Below are positions 50,895-61,604 of a stretch of DNA of 64,000 bases, in pieces. The position numbers and the translations under genes are program-made. This stretch comes from Deltaproteobacteria bacterium. Its GTDB lineage: Bacteria > Desulfobacterota > DSM-4660 > Desulfatiglandales > HGW-15. Where the stretch lies: NCBI GenBank assembly GCA_019310485.1, contig JAFDEF010000001.1, positions 77,289 to 141,288 of the forward strand, in the 5' to 3' direction. Every line of letters begins with the position of its first letter. Within the stretch, counting starts at the first letter, position 1. The notes below the pieces were generated by a model. It searched no databases and was not told where the DNA came from. It saw only the letters and a list, made by a program, of their open reading frames with translations.

Positions 50895-52273
50895 GACTCC
50901 AGTTCCCTTATCGCTTTCTTGAGCTTTCTTTTCACAGCCGAATGGCCGGTGCCTCCGTATAAGCTCCTCCTTTTCACGCTCTGGACAGGGTCAAGCCATT
51001 TCTTCACGTCATCTTCTATAAGATTGGAAAAGCCCTTCATTTGTTCTATGCTGAGCTCACTTAACTCAATGTTCCGATCCGCGGCAAAAAGGACCATCTT
51101 CCCCACGAGCTCGTGAGCATTCCGAAACGTTGCACCCTTCCTAACAAGGTAGTCAGCCAGGTCAGTAGCCACAAGATGACCTTCATTCACTGCCTTTTTC
51201 ATCTGGTGCGCATTAAACACGATCTCCTTTAAAAGCCGTGTGAGCATAGCAATGCATTCTTCAACAGTGTCCACCGTGTCAAAAAGCGCTTCTTTATCTT
51301 CCTGCATATCCTTGTTATAAGCAAGCGGGAGACCTTTCATCACGGTAAGTAACGCCATCAGGTGCCCGTAAACCCTTCCCGTCTTCCCCCTGACAAGCTC
51401 AAGCAAATCAGGGTTTTTTTTCTGCGGCATGATACTGCTTCCAGTGCAAAAAGCATCGGGCAGGGTGACGAAATTGAACTCTCTTGTAGACCAAAGGATA
51501 ACCTCTTCACTGAGGCGGCTTAGATGCATCATAAGCACTGATGAAGCAAAAAGAAATTCGAGAACAAAGTCACGATCACTCACTGCATCCATGCTGTTTT
51601 CAGAAATGCCCGCAAAACCTAATTCTTTTGCGGCCATTTTCCGATCAAGCTTGAAGCTTGACCCTGCCAGTGCCGCACTTCCCAGGGGAAGTATACTAGC
51701 TCGTTTAAGATTGTCAGAAAACCTCTGCCTATCTCTTTTGAGCATCTCGTAATAAGCCAGCAGATGGTGGGCAAGAAGGACCGGCTGCGCACGCTGCAGA
51801 TGCGTGTAACCTGGAATAATAACCCCGAAATTCTTTTCTGCAGTTCGGATCAATGCTCTTTGCATTTCCTTAATCAGGGATTTAATCCTCTCGCCAGCCT
51901 CTCTCACGTAAAGACGCATATCGAGACTGACTTGATCATTACGGCTTCTGCCTGTGTGAAGCTTTTCTCCAGTTTCTCCCACTTTCTCAACCAGAGCCCT
52001 TTCTACAAAGGTATGGATGTCTTCGCTCCCCTCGTCAATAGAAAGCTCTCCACTCTCAATTTCCCTTTTCATCTTTTCAAGCGCATCTATTATGCGCGAG
52101 GCTTCCCTGTCCGAAAGAACGCGCTCCTTGGCCAGCATTCGACAATGGGCAATGCTCCCCTGAATATCCTGAGCATAAAGCCTCTTGTCAAAACGTATTG
52201 AGGAATTGAAGCGATCAAGAAGATCGTCGGTTTTTTCTCGAAAGCGGCCTCCCCATAGCTTTTTTTGAACCAT
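50891..52273 (-). CDS. argH: Argininosuccinate lyase ArgH
   Basis: 460 residues from ATG 52273 (RBS AAAGG; GTG 52279 is too close to it). KLWGGRFREKTD N terminus, HTGRSRNDQVSLDMRL, TGSSIMPQKKNPDLLELVRGK signature. Splits argininosuccinate into arginine and fumarate. argF and argG, often between argD and argH in this phylum, are not in the window; a 149-bp palindromic element occupies that spot. Confidence 0.95.
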   Translation of the reverse strand: MVQKKLWGGRFREKTDDLLDRFNSSIRFDKRLYAQDIQGSIAHCRMLAKERVLSDREASRIIDALEKMKREIESGELSIDEGSEDIHTFVERALVEKVGETGEKLHTGRSRNDQVSLDMRLYVREAGERIKSLIKEMQRALIRTAEKNFGVIIPGYTHLQRAQPVLLAHHLLAYYEMLKRDRQRFSDNLKRASILPLGSAALAGSSFKLDRKMAAKELGFAGISENSMDAVSDRDFVLEFLFASSVLMMHLSRLSEEVILWSTREFNFVTLPDAFCTGSSIMPQKKNPDLLELVRGKTGRVYGHLMALLTVMKGLPLAYNKDMQEDKEALFDTVDTVEECIAMLTRLLKEIVFNAHQMKKAVNEGHLVATDLADYLVRKGATFRNAHELVGKMVLFAADRNIELSELSIEQMKGFSNLIEDDVKKWLDPVQSVKRRSLYGGTGHSAVKRKLKKAIRELES

Positions 52274-52305
52274 ATCCACGCCTTTCCATCAGCTTTCTTG
52301 AGAGT

Positions 52306-52454
52306 CGCAAATTTGATGGCTTCGTAAAAAGTCCAATTTCTGCGTTGCACTTCGTCTCGTTGTGATTGCGGCGTACGCTAAGTACGCCTCATCACACGAG
52401 CCTCGTGCGCCTTGACCTTAAAGCTTTTTACTTTGCCGTCCCAATTTTGAGTCC
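52306..52454. repeat. Long imperfect palindrome (MITE-like intergenic element)
   Basis: A nearly 150-base hairpin: ends AAATTTGATGGCTTCGTAAAAAG and CTTTTTACTTTGCCGTCCC are inverted copies, and the centre is GGCGTAC-GCTAA-GTACGCC. Such elements with a GGCGTAC...GTACGCC tip are, from memory, common in deltaproteobacterial genomes. It carries no ORF and lies between argD and argH. Confidence 0.85.
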
Positions 52455-52496
52455 TGCCGAGTTCGGCAAGTTTTGGAAAAACACCTTTTGCTATTC

Positions 52497-53696
52497 CTAT
52501 GCACTCAATTCCTCCCCAAGGGCTTCACAAAGACGGTCAATCTCAGCCTCTTGTATTATGAGCGGTGGGACAAATCGGAGCACTTTCTCCTGCGCCGCAT
52601 TGATCAGGAACCCTTTTTCAAGGCAAGAATCAACAATCGGGGCTGCAGGTCGATCCAGCTCGACTCCTATGATCAAGCCAAGCCCTCTTATCTCTTTAAT
52701 AGTACTGCAGCTCTTTTGAAGTTCTTCAAGTCTTCCCCTGAAGTAAGCCCCCATCTTGCTGCAATGATCAATCCAGCCATCGTTTATGAGACTGTTTAAG
52801 ACAGCCTTGGAAACAGCACTCACAAGGGGAGTTCCCCCAAAAGTGGATGCATGGCTTCCCGGGCCAAAAGCGCTGCTCATCTCCTCGATGCTCAACATCG
52901 CACCAATAGGCAGTCCGTTTCCGAGCGCCTTTGCCAGGGTCATTATATGAGGACTCACCCCGTAGTGCTCGTAGGCAAAAAGTTTTCCTGTGCGACCCAT
53001 TCCCACCTGAACTTCATCAAATATCAGCGTCACATTTTTCCTTTCACATATCTCCTTAACCCCTTTTAGATAATCAGGAGCGGGACAAACAACACCCCCC
53101 TCTCCCTGGATTGGCTCCAACATAACTGCACAGGTGGAACTTCCGACAGCTTTCTCAAGCGAAGCAAGATCGTTGAAAGGTACAAACTTAAATCCATTGA
53201 GGAGCGGATCGTACCCTTTCTGGATTTTCTCCTGTCCCGTAGCTGAAAGAGTTGCCATTGTCCGCCCATGAAAAGAGCCAACCATTGAGATTATTTCATG
53301 CCTACCTGCGCCGTGTTTCTCTCGGGAGTACCTTCTTGCCAGCTTTATAGCCGCTTCGTTAGCCTCGGCACCACTGTTACAGAAAAACACTCGATCCGCG
53401 AAGCTGTTTTGGACCAAAAGTTCCGCCAGCTCTACCTGAGGCCTCGTGTAGTAGAGGTTGGAGACGTGCACCAGTGTCTTTGATTGAATTTCCAGCGCCT
53501 TGCTCACTACAGGTGAGCTGTGCCCAAGTGCGCAAACAGCAATCCCTCCAACAAAATCAAGGTATTCTTTACCGTCTTCATCCCAGACTTTGCAGCCCTC
53601 GCCTTTCACGAACACAACAGGTGGCCGCTTGTAAGTTGGAAAAAGATACTTTTCAGCAAGAGTTACCGTATTCTTTTTCTGATCATCTTTGTTCAT
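52497..53696 (-). CDS. argD: Acetylornithine aminotransferase ArgD
   Basis: 399 residues from the second in-frame ATG (53696). The first ATG (53705) is only one base from GGAGG, while 53696 is ten bases away. Class III aminotransferase: DFVGGIAVCALGHSSP, VFFCNSGAEANEAAIKLAR, GSFHGRTMATLSATG, LIFDEVQVGMGRTG, PLP Lys in TLAKALGNGLPIGA. Arginine synthesis; may also act on succinyl-DAP, but dapL makes that unneeded. Confidence 0.94.
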   Translation of the reverse strand: MNKDDQKKNTVTLAEKYLFPTYKRPPVVFVKGEGCKVWDEDGKEYLDFVGGIAVCALGHSSPVVSKALEIQSKTLVHVSNLYYTRPQVELAELLVQNSFADRVFFCNSGAEANEAAIKLARRYSREKHGAGRHEIISMVGSFHGRTMATLSATGQEKIQKGYDPLLNGFKFVPFNDLASLEKAVGSSTCAVMLEPIQGEGGVVCPAPDYLKGVKEICERKNVTLIFDEVQVGMGRTGKLFAYEHYGVSPHIMTLAKALGNGLPIGAMLSIEEMSSAFGPGSHASTFGGTPLVSAVSKAVLNSLINDGWIDHCSKMGAYFRGRLEELQKSCSTIKEIRGLGLIIGVELDRPAAPIVDSCLEKGFLINAAQEKVLRFVPPLIIQEAEIDRLCEALGEELSA

Positions 53697-53828
53697 AACC
53701 TGCATTCCTCCGGAAATGAGTGGCTTATAGCCATAGCCAGTTTACCGCTCGCACACAGGAGGCGTTAGTGACTGCAAATCCACAAATGAATTTTAGGCAC
53801 TCTTAAGTTTCCAATTCAAAAATGAGAA

Positions 53829-53869
53829 TTTTTGCGCAAGGTCAAGGAAATCAAGGGATTGCGCAAAAA
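53829..53869. repeat. 11-bp perfect inverted repeat between argB and argD
   Basis: TTTTTGCGCAA (53829-53839) and TTGCGCAAAAA (53859-53869) around 19 bases. It follows the argB stop on the minus strand. No T-run follows the stem on that strand, so a regular terminator is doubtful; an mRNA-processing stem or protein site is possible. Confidence 0.6.
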
Positions 53870-53888
53870 GGCCATTTATGGATGGAAA

Positions 53889-54833
<945 letters not shown>

Positions 54834-54945
54834 CTACCGGATCAAAGTTCCTGGAGGAAACTTCTTCTGGCACTTTCTTTCCTTTTACAAGGGTCTTTTT
54901 AAACCGGAAACCTTCTTTTGCCCAAAGTCTATCTATGGATGAGAG

Positions 54946-56346
54946 CTAGAGTATGTACTGGCTCAAGTTTTCGTCTTCAAGAATATCTTTTAACTTATCT
55001 GATACGTATTTCCGGTCTATGACTATCTTGTTTTCATCCATATCGGGAGCATCAAAGGAGATCTCGTCCAGCAGTTTCTCCATTACCGTATGGAGCCGCC
55101 TGGCGCCGATATTTTCCATGCGCTCGTTGACTTTGCTGGCAATGGATGCGATCTCTCTGACTGCGGATTCTTCAAATGACAATTCGATTCCCTCTGTTTC
55201 AAGGAGCGCTTTGTATTGGGTTATGAGGGCGTTCTTAGGCTCTTTTAGAATCCGCACAAAGTCTTCTTCTGTCAAGGAGTCCAGCTCCACCCGGATGGGG
55301 AAGCGTCCCTGGAGCTCAGGCAAAAGATCTGAAGGCTTGCTAACATTAAAGGCGCCGGCTGCTATGAATAAAATGTGATCAGTCTTGACCATGCCGTACT
55401 TGGTAGTCACCGTGGAACCCTCCACAATTGGTAAAAGGTCTCGCTGCACCCCCTCCCTTGAAACATCGGGACCATATTTGGAGTCAGACCCTGCTACCTT
55501 GTCCAGCTCGTCAAGAAAAATGATGCCGTTTTGTTCCGTCATCCTGACCGCTCTTTCAGTCACCTTTTCCATGTCAATGAGTTTCTGGGACTCTTCCTGA
55601 AAAAGAAGCTCCAATGCTTCAGGGATTTTTACCCTCCTCTTCTTTTTCCGGGTAGGGAAGATGTTTCCAAAAACCTCCTTGATGTTGAACTCCATCTCCT
55701 CAAGTCCGGCACCGGAGAAAATCTCAACCATCGGGATATTCTTGTTGGCAGTTTCAAGCTCCACGTAGCGATTATCAAGCTTGCCGCTTCGAAGGAGTCG
55801 TCTCAGCTTTTCCCTGGTCGAATCAGCTTCTGCCTTATCTGCTCGCACGACCTCCAGAACTTTTTCCCTGTCCCCTTCATCTCCTTCTTGAGCCTCTTCC
55901 CTCCTCCTAGGGAGTAGAATATCAAGGAGCCTTTCCTCTGCCAGCTCCTGTGCCTTTATTTTCACCTTTTCCTGCTCTTCTTTTTTGGCCATATTAACTG
56001 CCAGCTCCGTAAGGTCTCTGATCATAGATTCCACATCGCGGCCGACATAACCCACTTCAGTGAATTTTGTGGCCTCAACTTTGAGAAAAGGTGACCTTGC
56101 CAAGTTTGCCAGACGCCTGGCAATCTCCGTTTTTCCCACCCCTGTAGGGCCAATCATGATAATGTTTTTTGGAGCAATTTCATCCCTCAGCTCTTTCGGC
56201 ACCTGCTGCCTTCTCCACCTGTTTCTGAGCGCAACAGCCACCGAGCGCTTCGCCTGATCCTGCCCCACGATATATTTGTCCAGCTCTGAGACAATCTCTC
56301 GCGGAGTAAGGACCTTTACCAGATCATCTTTGAAATCCTTTGCCAT
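54946..56346 (-). CDS. hslU: HslU, ATPase subunit of the HslUV protease
   Basis: 466 residues from ATG 56346 (AAAAGGA upstream; the track start 56403 lies inside hslV). [21 protein letters not shown], Walker [15 protein letters not shown], pore motif YVGRDVES, Walker [11 protein letters not shown], and the C-terminal [13 protein letters not shown] that inserts into HslV. Unfolds substrates for HslV. Follows hslV by four bases. Confidence 0.96.
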   Translation of the reverse strand: MAKDFKDDLVKVLTPREIVSELDKYIVGQDQAKRSVAVALRNRWRRQQVPKELRDEIAPKNIIMIGPTGVGKTEIARRLANLARSPFLKVEATKFTEVGYVGRDVESMIRDLTELAVNMAKKEEQEKVKIKAQELAEERLLDILLPRRREEAQEGDEGDREKVLEVVRADKAEADSTREKLRRLLRSGKLDNRYVELETANKNIPMVEIFSGAGLEEMEFNIKEVFGNIFPTRKKKRRVKIPEALELLFQEESQKLIDMEKVTERAVRMTEQNGIIFLDELDKVAGSDSKYGPDVSREGVQRDLLPIVEGSTVTTKYGMVKTDHILFIAAGAFNVSKPSDLLPELQGRFPIRVELDSLTEEDFVRILKEPKNALITQYKALLETEGIELSFEESAVREIASIASKVNERMENIGARRLHTVMEKLLDEISFDAPDMDENKIVIDRKYVSDKLKDILEDENLSQYIL

Positions 56347-56350
56347 ATGC

Positions 56351-56905
56351 TTATTCCTTTTCCCCGATTTCCCGGACAACAATCTTTTCATTCGTGTAAA
56401 CACAAATGGAGGCAGCTATTTTCATGGCCTCCCGGGCAATGGATAAAGCATCGAGGTTGGAGTGCGCAAGCAAAGCACGCGCGGCCGCCAGAGCATAAGG
56501 TCCGCCAGACCCTATTGCCGCAACCGACTCATCCGGCTCAATAACGTCCCCTGTGCCCGAAATTATCAGCGTATGTTCTCGGTCCATGGCAAGAATCAAG
56601 GCTTCCAATCTTCTCAGAATCTTATCGGTTCGCCAGTCTTTTGCCAGTTCTACGGCAGCCCGAGTCAGGTTCCCTTTGTACTGTTCCAGCTTACCCTCCA
56701 GTCTCTCAAACAGGCTAAATGCATCAGCAGCCGTACCCGCAAAACCAACGAGTACAGAATCTTTATACATAAAGCGCACCTTCGTGGCCTTGTGCTTCAT
56801 TATCGTTTCGCCGAGACTCACCTGGCCGTCTCCCGCCATCACGGATCTCCCGTCTTTTCTTACTGCCAGAATCGTGGTAGCCCTGATAGGGTCCTTTAAG
56901 GTCAT
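56351..56905 (-). CDS. hslV: HslV, peptidase subunit of the HslUV protease
   Basis: 184 residues. The catalytic Thr is at position 10 ([12 protein letters not shown]), so a nine-residue propeptide must be removed, longer than the single Met of E. coli Hsl[41 protein letters not shown] and [16 protein letters not shown] are standard. xerC-hslV-hslU is the same order as codV-clpQ-clpY of Bacillus. RBS GGAGAAGCT before ATG. Confidence 0.96.
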   Translation of the reverse strand: MTLKDPIRATTILAVRKDGRSVMAGDGQVSLGETIMKHKATKVRFMYKDSVLVGFAGTAADAFSLFERLEGKLEQYKGNLTRAAVELAKDWRTDKILRRLEALILAMDREHTLIISGTGDVIEPDESVAAIGSGGPYALAAARALLAHSNLDALSIAREAMKIAASICVYTNEKIVVREIGEKE

Positions 56906-56939
56906 AGCTTCTCCTCTTTTGCCGCTGCCTTTTCCGCCA

Positions 56940-57866
56940 CTATTTGCTCCGCGGATGGGCCTTGTCGTAGACCTCCATGAGCCTGTCCAGGCTCACATGA
57001 GTATATTTCTGGGTGGTAGAAAGACTAGTGTGGCCGAGGATTTCCTGAACCGACCTCAGATCTGCACCCCCGTCCAGCAAATGGGTGGCGAAGGTGTGCC
57101 TCAGTGAGTGAGGTGTTATCTGCCTTGCCATCACACCCTGTCTATCATACTTTTCCACAATCTTTTCAACCCCTCTTGCGCTGAGCCGCTCTCCTCGAAA
57201 ATTCAGAAAAAGGGGAGAGTCTCTAAGATCCGCCTGCTTTTTCTTTCTCATGGGCATGGTGGAATCAATGTATTCTCTCAATGCTTTAATGGCCTCTCTT
57301 CCCACTGGTACGACTCTCTCTTTATTACCTTTTCCCAGAACTCTGATCACGCGCTGGTTGTAATCAATGCTGCATAAGTTGAGGCCCGTAAGCTCGCTTA
57401 CCCTTATCCCGGATGAGTAGAGCACTTCCAAAATGGCCCGATCCCTGAGACCAAGCGGCTTTCTCTTGTCAGGTCTTTCAAGGAGCCTGAACATTTCATC
57501 TACAGGGAGATAGGCTGGAATGTATTTTTCTATCTTTGGACTCGATACCTCTGCCGCAGGATTGGATTTAAGGGTTCCTTTCCTCTCTAGAAACGAAAAG
57601 AAGGATCTCAACGCTGAAAGCCTGCGCGCAATTGAGGATCGGCTGTAGCGCCCGTAAAGATCGCTCAGGTACTCCCTTACAAGATAAAAATCAAGTGATT
57701 CAAGAGATTGCTCACCTTTTTGTGAGCCTGCCTGCAATGCTCTCTTTTCCAAAAAAGACTGAAAATCCCTCAGATCAATTCCATAGTTACGAATCGTGTG
57801 CTGAGAATACCCCTTCTCCGTCTTAAGGGAATTCAAAAACTTATCTATGAGTTGGCCTATACTCAC
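56940..57866 (-). CDS. xerC: Tyrosine recombinase XerC
   Basis: 308 residues from GTG 57866. N-terminal SAM-like domain ([26 protein letters not shown]) and catalytic domain with Arg in [13 protein letters not shown]-x-x-R in [17 protein letters not shown], and Tyr in [22 protein letters not shown]. Resolves chromosome dimers at dif. Housekeeping context with hslVU argues against a phage integrase. First gene of the run; upstream is the 375-bp region shared with the EF-G-like gene. Confidence 0.92.
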   Translation of the reverse strand: MSIGQLIDKFLNSLKTEKGYSQHTIRNYGIDLRDFQSFLEKRALQAGSQKGEQSLESLDFYLVREYLSDLYGRYSRSSIARRLSALRSFFSFLERKGTLKSNPAAEVSSPKIEKYIPAYLPVDEMFRLLERPDKRKPLGLRDRAILEVLYSSGIRVSELTGLNLCSIDYNQRVIRVLGKGNKERVVPVGREAIKALREYIDSTMPMRKKKQADLRDSPLFLNFRGERLSARGVEKIVEKYDRQGVMARQITPHSLRHTFATHLLDGGADLRSVQEILGHTSLSTTQKYTHVSLDRLMEVYDKAHPRSK

Positions 57867-57994
57867 TTTCTTCTATTATCTCTGCTCAATAATATGGAAT
57901 AAAGGCTATGAAGTTAGTGCTTTCTTTTATGAATTTACTAAACTAACATAATTGCCGTAAATCTCAATGAAAAAATCTCTTCTTCATTCTTCAC

Positions 57995-58022
57995 TTGACT
58001 TTAGTGATATGCTTCATATAGT
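57995..58022 (+). promoter_or_regulatory. Candidate sigma-70 promoter of the EF-G-like gene
   Basis: TTGACT (57995-58000), 16-base spacer, TATAGT (58017-58022) in an AT-rich stretch. It gives a leader of about 210 bases before ATG 58242, containing the hairpin at 58059. The rest of the 57867-58241 gap holds no gene that I see. Confidence 0.5.
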
Positions 58023-58058
58023 TTAAGGATTTTGGTAAATTTATCTTCCCGTTGGAAC

Positions 58059-58102
58059 CCCACAATTTTCCGCGAGCTTTTCTTGCCGGTTGTGGGATTT
58101 TT
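58059..58102 (+). terminator. Terminator-like hairpin in the leader of the EF-G-like gene
   Basis: CCCACAA (58059-58065) and TTGTGGG (58090-58096) followed by ATTTTT. Seven-base stem with a 24-base loop, 140 bases before the start codon and downstream of the candidate promoter. Could be an attenuator or the end of an unseen small transcript. Confidence 0.45.
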
Positions 58103-58241
58103 CAATAGAATCTTTGCAGAATGTAAATTCTAATCTAAGGTCCCAAGGAGTGTCGGACCCTGGTCTAACGGTAGGTATTTCCGAATCTTCCCATTGCAGT
58201 CAAATCATGCTGCGGGGCAATGCCTTGAAAGGAACTTTGAC

Positions 58242-60320
58242 ATGGAAAGAAAGAGCGAACAGCTGAGAAACGTAGGTCTTGTAGCCCACGTGGGCTCAGG
58301 AAAAACATCCCTTGCCGAGGCCATACTTTTTAACGGCAAATTGATTAACAGGCTCGGCAGGGTGGACGATGGCACCTCCCAAATGGATTTTGAGCAAGAG
58401 GAGATAAAGAGAAAAATCACTATCAGCACTTCGTTTCATCACAGTAACTGGAAAAAGCACATCATAAATGTCATAGATACGCCGGGAGACGATAATTTTC
58501 TCTCTGATACAAGGTCCTCCCTCCAGGCTGCTGATGGCGTCGTTGTCCTAGTGGATGCCACGGCCGGAGTGAAGGTCGGAACAGAGAAAGCTTGGAACTT
58601 TGTGGATGAACAGAACCTCCCCCGGATCGTTTTCATCAACAAGATGGACCGGGAACGAGCGGATTTTGGGGGAACTGCAAAAGAAATCTCCCAAGCGTTT
58701 GACGTGAAAGGGACTCCTGTCTTCCTGCCCATAGGCTCAGAGGATAAGTTTGAAGGTCTCGTTGATATAATCAGGATGAAGGCATACCACTACAAAAAGG
58801 ATGGAACAGGAGAATACGAAGAATCTGCACCTCCTGAGGAAATGGAAACAGAGATCCGTGATTGGAGAGAAAAGGCGATCGAAAACATCGTAGAAGTTAA
58901 TGACGACCTCATGGAAAAATATCTTGAGGGCGAGGAACTGCCTTTAGAGGAACTGGAGAGGACATTTGTTGAGGGCGTTAAATCAGGGCTTCTGGTTCCA
59001 ATTCTCTGCGGGTCCGCCGTGCTGAATATTGGAGTGCTGCAATTAATGAACCTTATTGTGGAGTGCCTTCCATCGCCTCTTGAAAGAAAACTCCCACCTG
59101 CCTTAAGGCCTGGAACCGATGAAACAGTTGAGAGAAAACCAGACCCTCAAGCTCCGTTTTCCTCCATTGTCTTTAAAACAATTGCCGACCCTTTTGCAGG
59201 CAAGCTCAGCATCCTAAGAATTTTTTCAGGCACACTCACGCCTGACTCCGTCATCTATAACCCTAACAGAGAGACTGTTGAAAAGTTCGGGAACATTTTC
59301 TTCCTCGAAGGCAAGAACCAAAAATCTGTGCAGTTGGCTGTCCCCGGGGACATAGTGGCGCTGGCTAAGCTGAAGGAAACGCAAACGGGCGACACTCTGT
59401 GTGACCAAAACGATCCGATCATCTTTAAGGCCACAGAGCCACTCCCCCCTGTCATATCCTATGCTGTAGAAGCCAAAGTAAAAGGGAGCGAGGACAAGGT
59501 CTTCACCTCTCTTGCCAAGCTACTTGAAGAGGATCCCACGCTGAGGCTGGAGAGAGACCAGGCCACATCTGAGATAATCCTTTCAGGTACAGGGCAAATT
59601 CATCTGGAGACAACGTGTGAGAAACTTAACCGCAAGTTCGGAGTTGAAGTCAATCTTAAACCGGCAAAAGTTCCCTACAGGGAAACCATCAAGTCGCCTG
59701 TTAAAGGGGTGATATACAGGCACAAGAAGCAGACGGGGGGCAGGGGCCAATTCGCCGAAGTTCATTTCGACATCTTCCCGCTGGAAAGAGGTGCAGGGTT
59801 TGAGTTTGAAGAAGCTCTCGTGGGCATGAACGTGCCGAGAAACTTTGTTCCTGCTGTTGAAAAAGGGCTGCACGAGGCTCTGAAGACTGGTGTTGTGGCA
59901 GGCTACCCACTTGTTGACCTCAAGGTGCGTTTTTATGATGGAAAGTCCCATGATGTGGACTCCTCAGAGATGGCTTTCAAAATAGCTGCCAGTATGTGTC
60001 TTAAGAAAGGGGTCCAGGAAGCAAAGCCCGTTATTCTTGAGCCCATTGTGGGAATGGAAATTAAGGTTCCAGAAGATGTTATGGGCGATGTTATGGGTGA
60101 TCTCAACAGCCGTCGCGGCAGAGTGCTGGGCGTGGACAGCGAGGGCAAATACCAAATCATAAAGGCTCGTGCCCCACTGGCGGAGGTACTTCAGTATGCC
60201 CTTGATCTAAATGCCCTAACAGGTGGAAGAGGCACTTTCAAAATGGAAATGGCTGACTACGAAGAGCTTCCTGCTCAGCTGACCGAGAAAGTCGTTGCTG
60301 AGGCCAAAAAGGGAAAGTAA
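58242..60320 (+). CDS. Elongation factor G-like GTPase (FusA2-type paralog)
   Basis: 692 residues from ATG 58242 (GGAA upstream; the track start 58194 adds an unlikely tail). Five EF-G domains: P-loop AHVGSGKTSLAE (15-26), switch I KITISTS, switch II DTPGDDNF, NKMD, and C-terminal ILEPIVGMEIKVPEDVMGDVMGDL. The canonical His after DTPG, which positions the hydrolytic water in EF-G/EF-Tu, is Asp (D83). I associate this with a distinct EF-G-like branch in Desulfobacterota, so it is probably not the housekeeping translocase; no rpsL/rpsG/tuf genes are near. Role unknown. Confidence 0.9.
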   Translation: MERKSEQLRNVGLVAHVGSGKTSLAEAILFNGKLINRLGRVDDGTSQMDFEQEEIKRKITISTSFHHSNWKKHIINVIDTPGDDNFLSDTRSSLQAADGVVVLVDATAGVKVGTEKAWNFVDEQNLPRIVFINKMDRERADFGGTAKEISQAFDVKGTPVFLPIGSEDKFEGLVDIIRMKAYHYKKDGTGEYEESAPPEEMETEIRDWREKAIENIVEVNDDLMEKYLEGEELPLEELERTFVEGVKSGLLVPILCGSAVLNIGVLQLMNLIVECLPSPLERKLPPALRPGTDETVERKPDPQAPFSSIVFKTIADPFAGKLSILRIFSGTLTPDSVIYNPNRETVEKFGNIFFLEGKNQKSVQLAVPGDIVALAKLKETQTGDTLCDQNDPIIFKATEPLPPVISYAVEAKVKGSEDKVFTSLAKLLEEDPTLRLERDQATSEIILSGTGQIHLETTCEKLNRKFGVEVNLKPAKVPYRETIKSPVKGVIYRHKKQTGGRGQFAEVHFDIFPLERGAGFEFEEALVGMNVPRNFVPAVEKGLHEALKTGVVAGYPLVDLKVRFYDGKSHDVDSSEMAFKIAASMCLKKGVQEAKPVILEPIVGMEIKVPEDVMGDVMGDLNSRRGRVLGVDSEGKYQIIKARAPLAEVLQYALDLNALTGGRGTFKMEMADYEELPAQLTEKVVAEAKKGK

Positions 60321-60324
60321 CTGT

Positions 60325-60834
60325 ATGAATGAGGTATTTACAGCAGGTATTCTAACTATAAGTGATAAAGCCAGCGCGGGAAAAAGGCAAGATAGCAGCG
60401 GCAAAGTCGCCGCCCGGATGCTTGAAAAAGAAGGATTCAGCGTAGTCAAACAGATGATTGTTCCGGATAGCATTGACCGGATCCGGGACACATTACTTGA
60501 GTGGGTGGACAGGGAGCGGCTGGCCTTGATCGTTACTTCAGGAGGCACAGGCCTGAGCCCAACTGATGTGACCCCTCAGGCTATGGAAAAGGTCATCGAC
60601 TATCAGGTCCCGGGAATCGCGGAATCCATGAGGGCTGCCAGCCTTAAGAAAACCCCACATGCCATGCTCTCGCGGGCAATGGCGGGCGTACGAGGAAGCT
60701 CATTGATCATCAATCTTCCAGGGAGTCCCGGCGGAGTGGAAGACAATCTGGCCGTTGTACTGCCTGCCCTAAAGCACGCACTCTCCAAGCTTGCGGGAGA
60801 TACCTCGGAGTGCGCGCCTCCGCCCCAAGCCTAG
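60325..60834 (+). CDS. mogA: Molybdopterin adenylyltransferase MogA/MoaB-type
   Basis: 169 residues from ATG 60325, four bases after the GTPase stop (the track start 60295 overlaps it). AGILTISDKASAGKRQDSSG, VTSGGTGLSPTDVTPQA, INLPGSPGGVEDNLAVVLPAL match MogA. Adenylylates molybdopterin before MoeA inserts the metal. Links to the moeA genes at 27430-30608 by pathway, not by position. Confidence 0.92.
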   Translation: MNEVFTAGILTISDKASAGKRQDSSGKVAARMLEKEGFSVVKQMIVPDSIDRIRDTLLEWVDRERLALIVTSGGTGLSPTDVTPQAMEKVIDYQVPGIAESMRAASLKKTPHAMLSRAMAGVRGSSLIINLPGSPGGVEDNLAVVLPALKHALSKLAGDTSECAPPPQA

Positions 60835-60847
60835 CCCGCTCTTGCAC

Positions 60848-61171
60848 TCAGGGGGAAACTATAATTTCGTCAATCCATGCAAGGTATTCACGACTTCCTC
60901 TCTGCACCGGAACGGCCACAATCTCCGCCACTTCGTAGGGATGAGCAGCCTTGATAGCTTCTTCAAGCTGATCGTAGAGGAAATCTTTGCTCTTTATCAG
61001 GCACAGCCACTCATCGGATCGCTCAATCTTTCCCTTCCACCAGTAATCGCTTGTAATCGGCCCTATCACCTGGACACAGGCCGCGAGTTTCTTTTCAAGG
61101 ACCTCTTTACCGATTTTTTGAGCATCCTCCTTTGTACCGGTTGTTACAAAAACCTGAATATAGCCTCCCAT
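60848..61171 (-). CDS. cutA: CutA family divalent-cation tolerance protein
   Basis: 107 residues from ATG 61171 with GGAAGGAG six bases upstream (TTG 61177 rejected). YIQVFVTTGTKEDAQKIGKEVLEKKLAACVQVI, YWWKGKIERSDEWLCLIKSK and HPYEVAEIVAVPV are the CutA signatures. Small trimeric ferredoxin-like fold; linked to copper tolerance by genetics, biochemical role unclear. Converges on mogA. Confidence 0.94.
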   Translation of the reverse strand: MGGYIQVFVTTGTKEDAQKIGKEVLEKKLAACVQVIGPITSDYWWKGKIERSDEWLCLIKSKDFLYDQLEEAIKAAHPYEVAEIVAVPVQRGSREYLAWIDEIIVSP

Positions 61172-61311
61172 TTCCAACTCCTTCCCTAACTTCCCTGCAC
61201 ATCCATAGTTGCCCGCACTCGCAACACAGCGCCTTTAGCCCATTTCCCGTTTCAGGCCACGTAGGGTGGACAGGGCCATCTCGCTCCACTACCCCTGCCC
61301 CCAGTATTCGA

Positions 61312-61604
61312 GGGAGGGGCATGAAACCTTTTCTGAGTGACCGGCGGCAGGGCGCCATGTTTTGTGACTTATCAGTGGGGGAAACCCCTGGCCAGGTTCT
61401 CACCAATTAAGTCAGTCTGAGTTTTTAAGGCACCTCCAAAGATCCCATTGCACACCGTGGTTCTCATATAGACGGTGAGGAGCTGGAACAGTGGGAGGGG
61501 GCAAACTTGCCCGCCGTCTTTGTGGCGGGGCTCCCCCGCAGATAAGTCACAAAAAGCACCAGCCCGGGAGACTTGGAACCGAAGAAAAGGTTTTATGGCC
61601 CTCC
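61312..61604. repeat. Pair of 77-bp imperfect inverted repeats around 138 bp
   Basis: Left arm 61312-61388 and right arm 61527-61604 are inverted copies sharing GAAACCTTTTCT/AGAAAAGGTTTT, TTTTGTGACTTATC/GATAAGTCACAAAA and a GGGGG...CCCC end. The right arm runs through the last codons and stop of the 61593 gene. The interior holds CCCGCCGTCTTTGTGGCGGG, the core found at 18977. No ORF in the 415-base gap (61172-61592) is credible. Could be a MITE-like unit or two inverted insertions of one repeat. Confidence 0.75.

Noticed and set aside
53829-53869. Intrinsic terminator of argB
   Set aside because: The stem is perfect, but on the minus strand it is not followed by a T-run; listed as an inverted repeat instead.
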